Assembly: GCA_002720285.1 (NCBI GenBank)
Contig: PBHT01000017.1
Coordinates: 20,132 to 27,522 of the forward strand
Length of the DNA stretch: 7,391 nucleotides
From: Acidobacteriota bacterium
GTDB taxonomy: Bacteria; Acidobacteriota; Vicinamibacteria; Vicinamibacterales; UBA823
Direction: 5' to 3'
Part shown: one piece after another, positions 1 through 6,850 of the stretch
Numbering within the stretch: position 1 is the stretch's first letter
Layout: each line of letters begins with the position of its first letter
Notes under the pieces: model-generated
Told to the model about the DNA's origin: nothing
What the model saw: the letters and a program-made list of their open reading frames with translations, nothing else
Database searches by the model: none
Position numbers and translations under genes: made by a program

Positions 1-2328
1 GTCGAAACCGCCTGTGTCCGTTGCCACAATAACCGGGCAATGCGAGGCAACCTCTCACTTGAAAACTTCAAGGTATCTTTAGCTGCCGATAATGCTGCGG
101 TCGCAGAGAAGATGATCCGCAAGCTCCGAACAGGAATGATGCCTCCTCCGGGGGGGCGGCGACCGGCTGAAGCCGACCTCCTTGGCGTTGCCTCGTCCAT
201 GGAAGCGTTAATTGATGCACGTGCGATGGTGAATCCGAATCCTGGTTGGAGGACCTTCCAGCGCCTCAATCGTGCTGAGTACTCGCGGTCGATTAAGGCC
301 CTCCTGAGACTCGAGGTGGACGCTGCCGAGTACCTACCTCCCGACACCAAAAGTGCAAATTTCGACAATATTGCTGACGCCCAGTTACTTTCGCCGACGC
401 TGATGAACAGCTACTTACACGCGGCCAGCGAAATCAGCCGCCTAGCCATCGGCGACCCAAACGCGACAGCCGCTGAAGCGACTTTCAAGGTCACGCGATG
501 GGTCTCCCAGCGTGAACAAGTTGAAGGCGCACCTTACGGCACTCGAGGCGGACTCGCTGTCACACACAACTTCCCGGCTGATGGGGACTACATTTTCCGC
601 GTCTCGTTCCATCACGAAACCACCGGCGCGCTTTACGGAAGCGGCCGCGCCACGCTCCATACGTTGGAAGCTCCAGAACAAATTGAAATTTCAGTGGACG
701 GTGAACGAGCCGCGGTACTCGAAATTGACCGGTGGATGCACGCCTCGGACCCAGGCGGCGTCAATCTCCTAACGGCACCGATCGCCATCACCGCTGGCCC
801 GCACCGGGTTGCAGCCGCGTTCATTCGCCGTTTTGAGGGGCCACTCCAAGATTTAATCTCTCCGCACGAGTGGTCCCTCGCTAGCACTAGTATTGCCGAC
901 GCATACGGATTCACCAGCCTTCCGCACCTTAGAGACATGGCCATTCGTGGTCCTTATAACCCAAAAGGGGTATCGGAAACGCCAAGCCGTTTCAAAATCT
1001 TCACCTGTAGCCCTAACCTTCCGAGCGAGGAACTCGTCTGCGCTCAGGAGATCATTTCGACCCTAGCGACCGAAGCCTACCGCCGTCCACTGACCGCCGA
1101 TAACCTCGATGCGCTCATGACACTCTACGAAGCTGGAGCGAGTCAGGGAGACTTTGAAACCGGTGTGCGAATGGCGCTCGAAGGCATTCTCGCAAGTCCT
1201 CATTTCGTTTTTCGCTTCGAGGAACCGCCTCAGACGCCAACCAACGATGCTGTGGCTTCAGACAGTTTTATCCTTGACGACCTCGACCTTGCTTCCCGGC
1301 TGTCTTTCTTCCTCTGGGCCACTGGACCAGACACTGAGCTTCTGCGTGTGGCAACTGAAGGTCGCCTGTCTTCGTCAAACGAACTCGAGCGCCAGGTGCA
1401 TCGGATGTTGGCGGACCCGCGAGCGGAAACTCTGTCTACACGGCTCGCAGCACAGTGGCTTCGACTACCCGATCTGGAAAAGATCCATCCTGACGTTCGG
1501 ACGTATCCAGACTTTGATGAGCAACTCAAGTTCGCAATGCGGCGTGAGACCGAACTGTTCTTCCACAATCTCGTCGAAGAAGACCGAGGGCTACTCGAAC
1601 TGTTCACTGCGGACTATACATTCGTCAACGAGCGTCTGGCGAAGCACTATGGCATACCAGATGTGCGGGGTAATTCGTTCAGGCGGGTCTCACACGTGGA
1701 CAACGCGCGCCACGGCATCCTCGGACATAGCAGCATCTTGACACTAACATCCCATGCAATCCGCACATCACCAGTCCTGCGAGGCAAGTGGGTCATGGAA
1801 GTCCTATTGGGCAGCCCACCACCGCCACCACCGCCCGATGTACCTGAACTTGAAGAGACTGCTGCCTCCGAGAATGGCCGATTACTTTCAGTGCGGGAAC
1901 GAATGGAAGTGCATCGCTCGAACCCGGCATGCAATTCGTGCCACCGGATGATCGACCCGATCGGCTTAGCTCTTGAAAACTTCGACGTTACTGGTGCCTG
2001 GCGGATCAAGGACAGTGGCGCGCCAATTGACGCTACAGGCGAATTGTACGACGGCACACCTCTCACCAGTCCTGTCGACCTCCGAAAAGCGTTGGTCCGT
2101 CGTCTTAAGCCCCTCGTTGGAACATTCACCGAAAACCTAATGGTCTATGCCATTGGGCGACGCCTCGAACACTACGACATGCCGACAGTGCGGAGGATTG
2201 GAAATCTCGCTTCCGGACAGAACTATCGCATTTCATCGTTCGTTATCGGAGTCGTGAATAGTCAAGCATTTCGCATGAAGAACATGTCGCCTACCGCCCA
2301 AGCTGAATATCTAGGCGGGCAGCCCTAA
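1..2328 (+). CDS. DUF1592-family multi-domain c-type cytochrome (DUF1587/1595/1592/1588/1585), 5'-truncated by the window
   Basis: The reading frame is open from base 1, so the gene starts upstream and the first ATG (base 40) is internal. Bases 13-27, before that ATG, encode CVRCH, a heme c attachment motif at the end of a planctomycete-type cytochrome domain. Counting visible residues from base 1, the domains are DUF1587 (about 86-154, FQRLNRAEY), a beta-sandwich, carbohydrate-binding-like region (about 179-297), DUF1595 (347-407, AYRRPL), DUF1592 (425-556, SRLSFFLW), DUF1588 (571-665, with seven prolines at 606-612 and a second CxxCH, CNSCH, at 644-648) and DUF1585 (694-758). This is the standard order for the family. 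Members are exported; the signal peptide would lie outside the window. The biochemical role is not established; an electron-transfer or redox function is inferred from the heme motifs. A DUF1552 gene follows 22 bases downstream, the usual partner. Family assignment is secure, function is not. Confidence 0.93.
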   Translation, partial: VETACVRCHNNRAMRGNLSLENFKVSLAADNAAVAEKMIRKLRTGMMPPPGGRRPAEADLLGVASSMEALIDARAMVNPNPGWRTFQRLNRAEYSRSIKALLRLEVDAAEYLPPDTKSANFDNIADAQLLSPTLMNSYLHAASEISRLAIGDPNATAAEATFKVTRWVSQREQVEGAPYGTRGGLAVTHNFPADGDYIFRVSFHHETTGALYGSGRATLHTLEAPEQIEISVDGERAAVLEIDRWMHASDPGGVNLLTAPIAITAGPHRVAAAFIRRFEGPLQDLISPHEWSLASTSIADAYGFTSLPHLRDMAIRGPYNPKGVSETPSRFKIFTCSPNLPSEELVCAQEIISTLATEAYRRPLTADNLDALMTLYEAGASQGDFETGVRMALEGILASPHFVFRFEEPPQTPTNDAVASDSFILDDLDLASRLSFFLWATGPDTELLRVATEGRLSSSNELERQVHRMLADPRAETLSTRLAAQWLRLPDLEKIHPDVRTYPDFDEQLKFAMRRETELFFHNLVEEDRGLLELFTADYTFVNERLAKHYGIPDVRGNSFRRVSHVDNARHGILGHSSILTLTSHAIRTSPVLRGKWVMEVLLGSPPPPPPPDVPELEETAASENGRLLSVRERMEVHRSNPACNSCHRMIDPIGLALENFDVTGAWRIKDSGAPIDATGELYDGTPLTSPVDLRKALVRRLKPLVGTFTENLMVYAIGRRLEHYDMPTVRRIGNLASGQNYRISSFVIGVVNSQAFRMKNMSPTAQAEYLGGQP

Positions 2329-2338
2329 GTGCCGTAAT

Positions 2339-2342
2339 GGAG
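2339..2342 (+). promoter_or_regulatory. Ribosome binding site of the DUF1552 gene
   Basis: GGAG lies 8 bases before the ATG at 2351, inside the 22-base gap after the cytochrome stop codon. It supports that start and translation from a shared message with the upstream gene. No promoter-like sequence is evident in the gap. Confidence 0.6.
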
Positions 2343-2350
2343 AGCGTGAG

Positions 2351-3745
2351 ATGAGATTGATTACTGGTAAACACCTTCCCCGGCGTACATTCCTTCGCGG
2401 CATGGGAACCACGATAGCGCTGCCGTTTCTCGACGCGTTTGTGCCAGCAGGTACAGGCTGGACCCGAGGTCAAATGCACGCGATGCCCGACCCTACGCGA
2501 TTGGTCTGCATCGAAATTGTGCACGGTGCCGCAGGAAGCACCGAATACGGTGCATCAAAAAATCTTTGGGCCCCTGCGGCGGTAGGCAGTGATTTCGACC
2601 TGAGCCCAAGCGCAATGAGTCCACTTGAGCCATTTCGTGAGCACCTGACGATTATTAGCAACACAGACGTTAGAGCTGCCGAGGCGGACATTCCAAAGGA
2701 GATCGGCGGTGATCACTTCCGATCAAGTGCGACGTTCTTGACCCAGGCTCATCCGAAACAGACGGAGAGTTCTGACGTCCACGCTGGGACTTCGCTAGAC
2801 CAGATGTACGCCCAAGCATTTGGACAAGATACGCCAATACCGTCAATGCAGTTCTGCATCGAGAACGTGGACCAAGCAGGCGGTTGCGCTTATGGATACT
2901 CGTGCGTTTACACCGACACGATTAGCTGGGCAGCTCCTAACGAACCATTGCCCATGATCCGCGATCCACGGCACGCGTTCGATCAACTCTTTGGAGCAGG
3001 GGGCACGCAGGAGGCACGGGCCGAGCGCCGGCGCGCGCGTCGTAGCGTGCTCGACTTCATCACCGGGGAGGTTGCCGATCTACAACGGACACTTGACCCG
3101 AGCGACCGGCGACGGATGGACCGATACCTCCAGAATATCCGTGAAATCGAACGGCGGATCGAGCGGATTGAGGCTAGAAACACAAGTGGTGAGTTGCGCG
3201 AACTACCGGGTGCGCCGGCGGGAGTACCTGATTCGTTTGACGAGCACGTCAAGCTAATGTTTGACCTGCAGGCGTTAGCACTTGAATCAGACATGACGCG
3301 TGTTTTTTCGTTTAAGCTCGGGCGGGATGCCTCGAGTCGCGTCTACCCGGAAAGCGGGGTGACGAAAGGTTTCCATCCGTCATCACATCACGGCGGACGA
3401 GAGAACAACATCGACGAGTTCGCTCTCATTAACCACTATCACGTTAGCCTATTACCGTACTTCCTCGAAAAACTACGCAGTCTCGAAGAGGGCGAGACGA
3501 CGCTGCTCGACAAGACGATGGTCATTTACGGTTCCCCGATGGGCGACCCTAACGTACATAATCACAAGCGGTGCCCGCTAATCGTGGTCGGAGGAGCGAA
3601 CGGTCAGCTCGACGGTAATCTCCATTTGCGCGCCGAAGCCGGCACGCCCATGGCAAACGTCATGCTCACACTGCTACAAAAGCTCGGACTCGAGGAAAAG
3701 GAGCAGTTTGGCGATAGCACTGGTGCGTTCTCACTCTCAGCCTGA
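2351..3745 (+). CDS. DUF1552 (HxxSHH) family protein, Tat-exported
   Basis: This 464-residue protein opens with a twin-arginine signal (RRTFLRG at residues 11-17, then a hydrophobic stretch ending near FVPAG), so it is probably exported folded and may carry a cofactor or metal. It has the family signature HPSSHH at residues 342-347 and a second histidine cluster, VHNHKRCP, around 402-409 (H403, H405). A cysteine-containing segment near 172-191 (GGCAYGYSCVY) leads into the conserved TISW. Residues 219-277 are a strongly charged, probably helical coiled-coil segment. The C-terminal part (VIYGSPMGD, then GTPMAN and FGDSTG) resembles DUF1501 / alkaline phosphatase superfamily proteins. DUF1552 is almost always found beside DUF1592 cytochromes, as here. 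No activity is established; histidine-bound metal is my inference from the clustered histidines. The start is supported by GGAG at 2339 and by the signal sequence. Confidence 0.93.
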   Translation: MRLITGKHLPRRTFLRGMGTTIALPFLDAFVPAGTGWTRGQMHAMPDPTRLVCIEIVHGAAGSTEYGASKNLWAPAAVGSDFDLSPSAMSPLEPFREHLTIISNTDVRAAEADIPKEIGGDHFRSSATFLTQAHPKQTESSDVHAGTSLDQMYAQAFGQDTPIPSMQFCIENVDQAGGCAYGYSCVYTDTISWAAPNEPLPMIRDPRHAFDQLFGAGGTQEARAERRRARRSVLDFITGEVADLQRTLDPSDRRRMDRYLQNIREIERRIERIEARNTSGELRELPGAPAGVPDSFDEHVKLMFDLQALALESDMTRVFSFKLGRDASSRVYPESGVTKGFHPSSHHGGRENNIDEFALINHYHVSLLPYFLEKLRSLEEGETTLLDKTMVIYGSPMGDPNVHNHKRCPLIVVGGANGQLDGNLHLRAEAGTPMANVMLTLLQKLGLEEKEQFGDSTGAFSLSA

Positions 3746-3753
3746 CCGCCTAT

Positions 3754-3757
3754 GGAG
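3754..3757 (+). promoter_or_regulatory. Ribosome binding site that decides the ankyrin gene start
   Basis: GGAG lies 6 bases before the ATG at 3764. It overlaps the third base of another in-frame ATG at 3752, which itself has no purine-rich sequence upstream. The site therefore favours initiation at 3764, which leaves a compact signal peptide beginning MRRIHL. Confidence 0.6.
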
Positions 3758-3763
3758 ACTTGG

Positions 3764-5545
3764 ATGCGAAGGATTCACCTTGCAATAGTGATTGGAATCA
3801 GCAGTATCTCAGCAGTCACCTGGGCAACCGCACCTGATTCGCCTGTTGCCGACGCGGCCATGGTGGGAGATGTTGAAACTGTGCGATCACTGATTGCCAC
3901 GGGCGCTAACGTCAATACCGCACAGGGCGATGGCCTAACAGCTTTGCACTGGGCAGCAAGAAATGGTGATGTCGAGACTGTGTCTGTGCTGGTCGCAGCT
4001 GGCGCCGACCCAGCAGTAGTCACTCGGATCGGCTCACACACACCTCTCCACGTCGCAAGTAAAGCTGGAAGCGGGAGTGTGATCAAAGCCCTACTAGCCG
4101 CAGGTTCCGACCCAAACGCCATGACAACAACCGGCGTCACCCCACTCCACTTATCCGCCGCGTCAGGTGATACCGAAGCAGTAAGGGCACTTCTACCCTA
4201 CCAGGACGACATAAACGTGCGCGAGGCTGGGTGGGGACAGACTCCCTTGATGTTTGCGTCGGCAAGAAACCGCGTGGACGTAATTGAAGCACTGCTTGAA
4301 GCGGGTGCCGATACCCGAATGACCGGCAAGGTAATCAACGTAACAACACGCGATAAGGTGGACAGAGAGGACTCTCGTGCTCGCCGTGAACGTATCAGTA
4401 AGCTCCGCGATCAACTAATGGGAATTGAACGTCAAGAACCAGCCGCGGGGCAACCCGAGCCGGTGACTGAGTCCTCTTCCACTCCGAACAGTGCTTCAAC
4501 ACAGCCCGCTGAACAATTCGAGGCCTTAGCAATTGAGGTGGACCTACAGGAAGAACCAGAACCACTTGGCTATCCCGACCTTGTCGGAGCGCACGGCGGA
4601 CTGACCGCACTACTGTTAGCCGCTAGGGAAGGTCACGTTGAAGCAACGCGGACATTACTTGCCGGAGGGGCCGATATCAATGGACAAAGCACCTCTGACC
4701 GAACTACTCCGATGCTCATGGCGACGATCAACGGACACTTTGACTTGGCGATGTATCTTCTCAGCCAAGGAGCAGACCCGTCCTTGGTAAGTGACGCAGG
4801 AGCAACGCCACTCTATGCCGCCCTCAACATGCACTGGGCGCCTAAGTCACGGCACCCGCAGCCGACCGACTATATGCAGCAGGAGACGTCCTACCTGGCT
4901 CTGATGAAAGCAACCCTAGACGCTGGAGCAGATGTGAACGCTCGTTTGACAAAGTCGCTCTGGTATACGACCTACAACCGGGACTTGTTAGGTGTTGACC
5001 GGACTGGTGCGACACCGTTTTGGCGGGCGGCTTACGCGCTTGATTTGCGTGCAATGCGGATGCTCTTGCAGCATGGCGCTGACCCGACTCTGCCTACACT
5101 TAAGGTTCCCGGGCGGAGGCGGCGAGGTGACGACACGGATCACTCGGGTCTTCCACCGGTCCCACTCGGCGGACCCGCTGTTTATCCAATCCATGCGGCG
5201 TCTGGTGTTGGTTACGGCGCAGGCTTTGCAGCAAACTCTCATCGGCACGTGCCAGGTGGCTGGATACCCTCCGTGAAATTCCTCGTAGAGGAATTGGGCG
5301 CTGACGTCAACGCCCGGGACCATCAGGGCTATACACCTGTACACCACGCCGCGTCGCGAGGCGACAATGAACTCATCGAGTATTTCGTTTCGAAGGGCGC
5401 CGAGGTCACTACCGTAAGCCGTCGTGGTCACACAACCGCCGACCTGGCGAACGGGCCGGTCCAACGAACACAACCATTTCCTCACACCATCGACCTTCTT
5501 GTTAATCTTGGTGCGACGAATAACAATCGCTGCGTCAGTTGCTAA
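3764..5545 (+). CDS. Secreted ankyrin-repeat protein with C-terminal CVSC
   Basis: From the preferred ATG at 3764 the protein has 593 residues (597 from the ATG at 3752). The N terminus is a Sec-type signal peptide: two arginines, a hydrophobic core at about residues 6-20, and an ATA cleavage site near residue 23. About 12 ankyrin repeats follow, recognisable by TPLH-type helices and GADxN-type loops: five at residues 30-189, then a charged, Pro/Glu/Ser-rich linker (about 190-277), then about seven more. Several later repeats carry long insertions, for example after PLYAALNMHWAP and around the glycine-rich GVGYGAGFAANSHRH segment, so the second half is not a plain consensus array. The chain ends in NNNRCVSC. 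Ankyrin arrays bind proteins, so a scaffold or partner-binding role outside the cytoplasm is likely, plausibly with the two upstream gene products. It begins 18 bases after the DUF1552 stop, which implies co-transcription. No catalytic domain is visible. Confidence 0.92.
   Translation: MRRIHLAIVIGISSISAVTWATAPDSPVADAAMVGDVETVRSLIATGANVNTAQGDGLTALHWAARNGDVETVSVLVAAGADPAVVTRIGSHTPLHVASKAGSGSVIKALLAAGSDPNAMTTTGVTPLHLSAASGDTEAVRALLPYQDDINVREAGWGQTPLMFASARNRVDVIEALLEAGADTRMTGKVINVTTRDKVDREDSRARRERISKLRDQLMGIERQEPAAGQPEPVTESSSTPNSASTQPAEQFEALAIEVDLQEEPEPLGYPDLVGAHGGLTALLLAAREGHVEATRTLLAGGADINGQSTSDRTTPMLMATINGHFDLAMYLLSQGADPSLVSDAGATPLYAALNMHWAPKSRHPQPTDYMQQETSYLALMKATLDAGADVNARLTKSLWYTTYNRDLLGVDRTGATPFWRAAYALDLRAMRMLLQHGADPTLPTLKVPGRRRRGDDTDHSGLPPVPLGGPAVYPIHAASGVGYGAGFAANSHRHVPGGWIPSVKFLVEELGADVNARDHQGYTPVHHAASRGDNELIEYFVSKGAEVTTVSRRGHTTADLANGPVQRTQPFPHTIDLLVNLGATNNNRCVSC
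4331..4594 (+). other. Low-complexity charged linker splitting the ankyrin array
   Basis: This coding segment (about residues 190-277 of the ankyrin protein) lacks ankyrin signatures. Its first third is Arg/Glu/Asp-rich and probably helical (REDSRARRERISKLRDQL). The rest is rich in Pro, Glu, Ser, Thr and Gln and probably disordered. It separates five near-consensus repeats from a divergent second block, so the protein probably has two solenoid modules joined by a flexible tether. Confidence 0.7.
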
Positions 5546-5585
5546 CTCCTATCCCTAGTAACAACATGCTGAAACAGTCGCGCGT

Positions 5586-6830
5586 ATGAAGCGGCGAACT
5601 TTCTTACAACTAGCAGGGGCAAGTGTCAGCGCTCCGCTCTTCGGTGGTGGCATAGAGCGGTTCGGTAGCGCTCCGTCCATTCAAACCTCACCCAGTCCCG
5701 AGATTGTTGTCGTCGGTGCCGGGGCCTTTGGAGGGTGGACCGCCCTCTACCTTCGTGAGATGGGTCACTCTGTGAGGTTGGTCGACGCCTATGGTCCAGG
5801 TAACGCGCGCTCAAGCTCAGGCGGTGAAACCCGACAGATCAGAGCCAGTTACGGTGACCGTGAAATCTATTCGCGATGGGCAATCGAAGCACTCAGCCGC
5901 TGGCAGGCACGTGAGGCCGAATGGCGCCGCCGCCTACTCTATCCAACCGGACAGATCACCTTAAGTCAGGAGTGGACCAAGACACTGCAGGATACAAAGA
6001 CAGTGCTCGACCGGCTCGGAGTCGAAAACGAGCGGGTCGAACGAACCGAACTTGAGTACCGGTATCCGCAGTTCAATCTTGACGGTGTCACCGTCGGCCA
6101 TTCGGTTCCGAGCACCGGTGTGCTGAAGTGCCGCGAGGGATGCCTAGCCGTGGCTGATGCGTTCAGAGAGAAGGGCGGACAGTTCACACTGGCACGGGCG
6201 ACACCCGAAAGCCGCGTCGGCAGGCGACTACAGACCGTCACCCTCTCAACTGGTGAAACGCTTGCGGCACAGACCTTTGTGTTCGCATGCGGCCCGTGGC
6301 ACCTCAAGATGTTTCCAGAGATTTTGGGAAACAGGCTTCGACTGAACCGACGGGCAATCTTCTTCGTAGGTACACCCGACCGCGATCACCGCCTATCCTT
6401 CCCCAACTGCCCAACCTTCGTGACCCGCGGTGTCTACGGCTTTCCCAACATTGATGGGAAGGGATTAAAGCTAGGTCCCTACTGGGATTCTGGTCCACTG
6501 GACCCGGACACAGATAACCGGACAGTTACACGCGACGAAATCCGACGGATTCATGACTGGACTGACGACGCATTTCCCTCCCTAGCTGGACAACCGCTAC
6601 TAGAAACCCGCGTAAGCCCACGCACTAACAGCATCGATGCACACTTTATCGTCGACCGGCATCCTGCTCTAGATAATGTCTGGTTGCTGGGCGCCGGTTC
6701 CGGCCACGGTTACAAGCACGGCATCATGCTTGGTGACTACGTCGCTCACCGCGTGACCGCTCAAGCAACCGACCCGTTGCTCGACGCAACGTTTAAACTA
6801 AAAAATGAGACGTTTGGTCCCTTGGATTGA
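5586..6830 (+). CDS. Tat-exported FAD-dependent amine oxidase, sarcosine oxidase / N-methyl-tryptophan oxidase family (DAO fold)
   Basis: The 414-residue protein starts with a twin-arginine signal (KRRTFLQLAG, residues 2-11). The FAD Rossmann motif is GAGAFG (44-49) with D67 as the ribose-binding acidic residue. GGETRQIRASYG (79-90) matches the flavin-contacting loop of monomeric sarcosine oxidase, keeping both arginines (R83, R86). YGFP...GLKLG (284-297) keeps the tyrosine and the oxygen-activating lysine (K295, equivalent to Lys265), and GSGHGYK (371-377) keeps the second lysine (K377, Lys348). The cysteine that covalently holds FAD (Cys315) is replaced by S344, so flavin is probably bound non-covalently. 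It should oxidise a secondary amine or amino acid to an imine with release of peroxide; the substrate is unknown. The 40-base gap to the ankyrin gene suggests the same operon. No clear ribosome site is visible, but an in-frame stop at 5559 and the Tat signal fix the start at 5586. Confidence 0.9.
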   Translation: MKRRTFLQLAGASVSAPLFGGGIERFGSAPSIQTSPSPEIVVVGAGAFGGWTALYLREMGHSVRLVDAYGPGNARSSSGGETRQIRASYGDREIYSRWAIEALSRWQAREAEWRRRLLYPTGQITLSQEWTKTLQDTKTVLDRLGVENERVERTELEYRYPQFNLDGVTVGHSVPSTGVLKCREGCLAVADAFREKGGQFTLARATPESRVGRRLQTVTLSTGETLAAQTFVFACGPWHLKMFPEILGNRLRLNRRAIFFVGTPDRDHRLSFPNCPTFVTRGVYGFPNIDGKGLKLGPYWDSGPLDPDTDNRTVTRDEIRRIHDWTDDAFPSLAGQPLLETRVSPRTNSIDAHFIVDRHPALDNVWLLGAGSGHGYKHGIMLGDYVAHRVTAQATDPLLDATFKLKNETFGPLD

Positions 6831-6850
6831 CGAACTGAAAAACTACCTAC

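Noticed and set aside
1154..1741. Long alternative-frame and antisense open frames inside the cytochrome, DUF1552, ankyrin and oxidase genes.
   Set aside because: They lie wholly within well-supported genes, show no recognisable domains and have compositions expected of shadow frames in GC-rich DNA.
1816..1836. The run of seven prolines as a repeat expansion or assembly artefact.
   Set aside because: A proline run after LLGS/T is a regular feature of DUF1588 domains, and the codons are mixed (cca, ccg, ccc).
5546..5585. A separate promoter for the flavin oxidase gene.
   Set aside because: The 40-base gap shows no convincing -35/-10 pair, so read-through from the ankyrin gene is simpler.
6788..6850. 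A terminator between the convergent flavin oxidase and peptidase genes.
   Set aside because: Only the short palindrome GTTTAAAC (6791-6798), lying inside the oxidase coding sequence, and a repeated ACGTTT are present. There is no GC-rich hairpin followed by a T-run in either direction.
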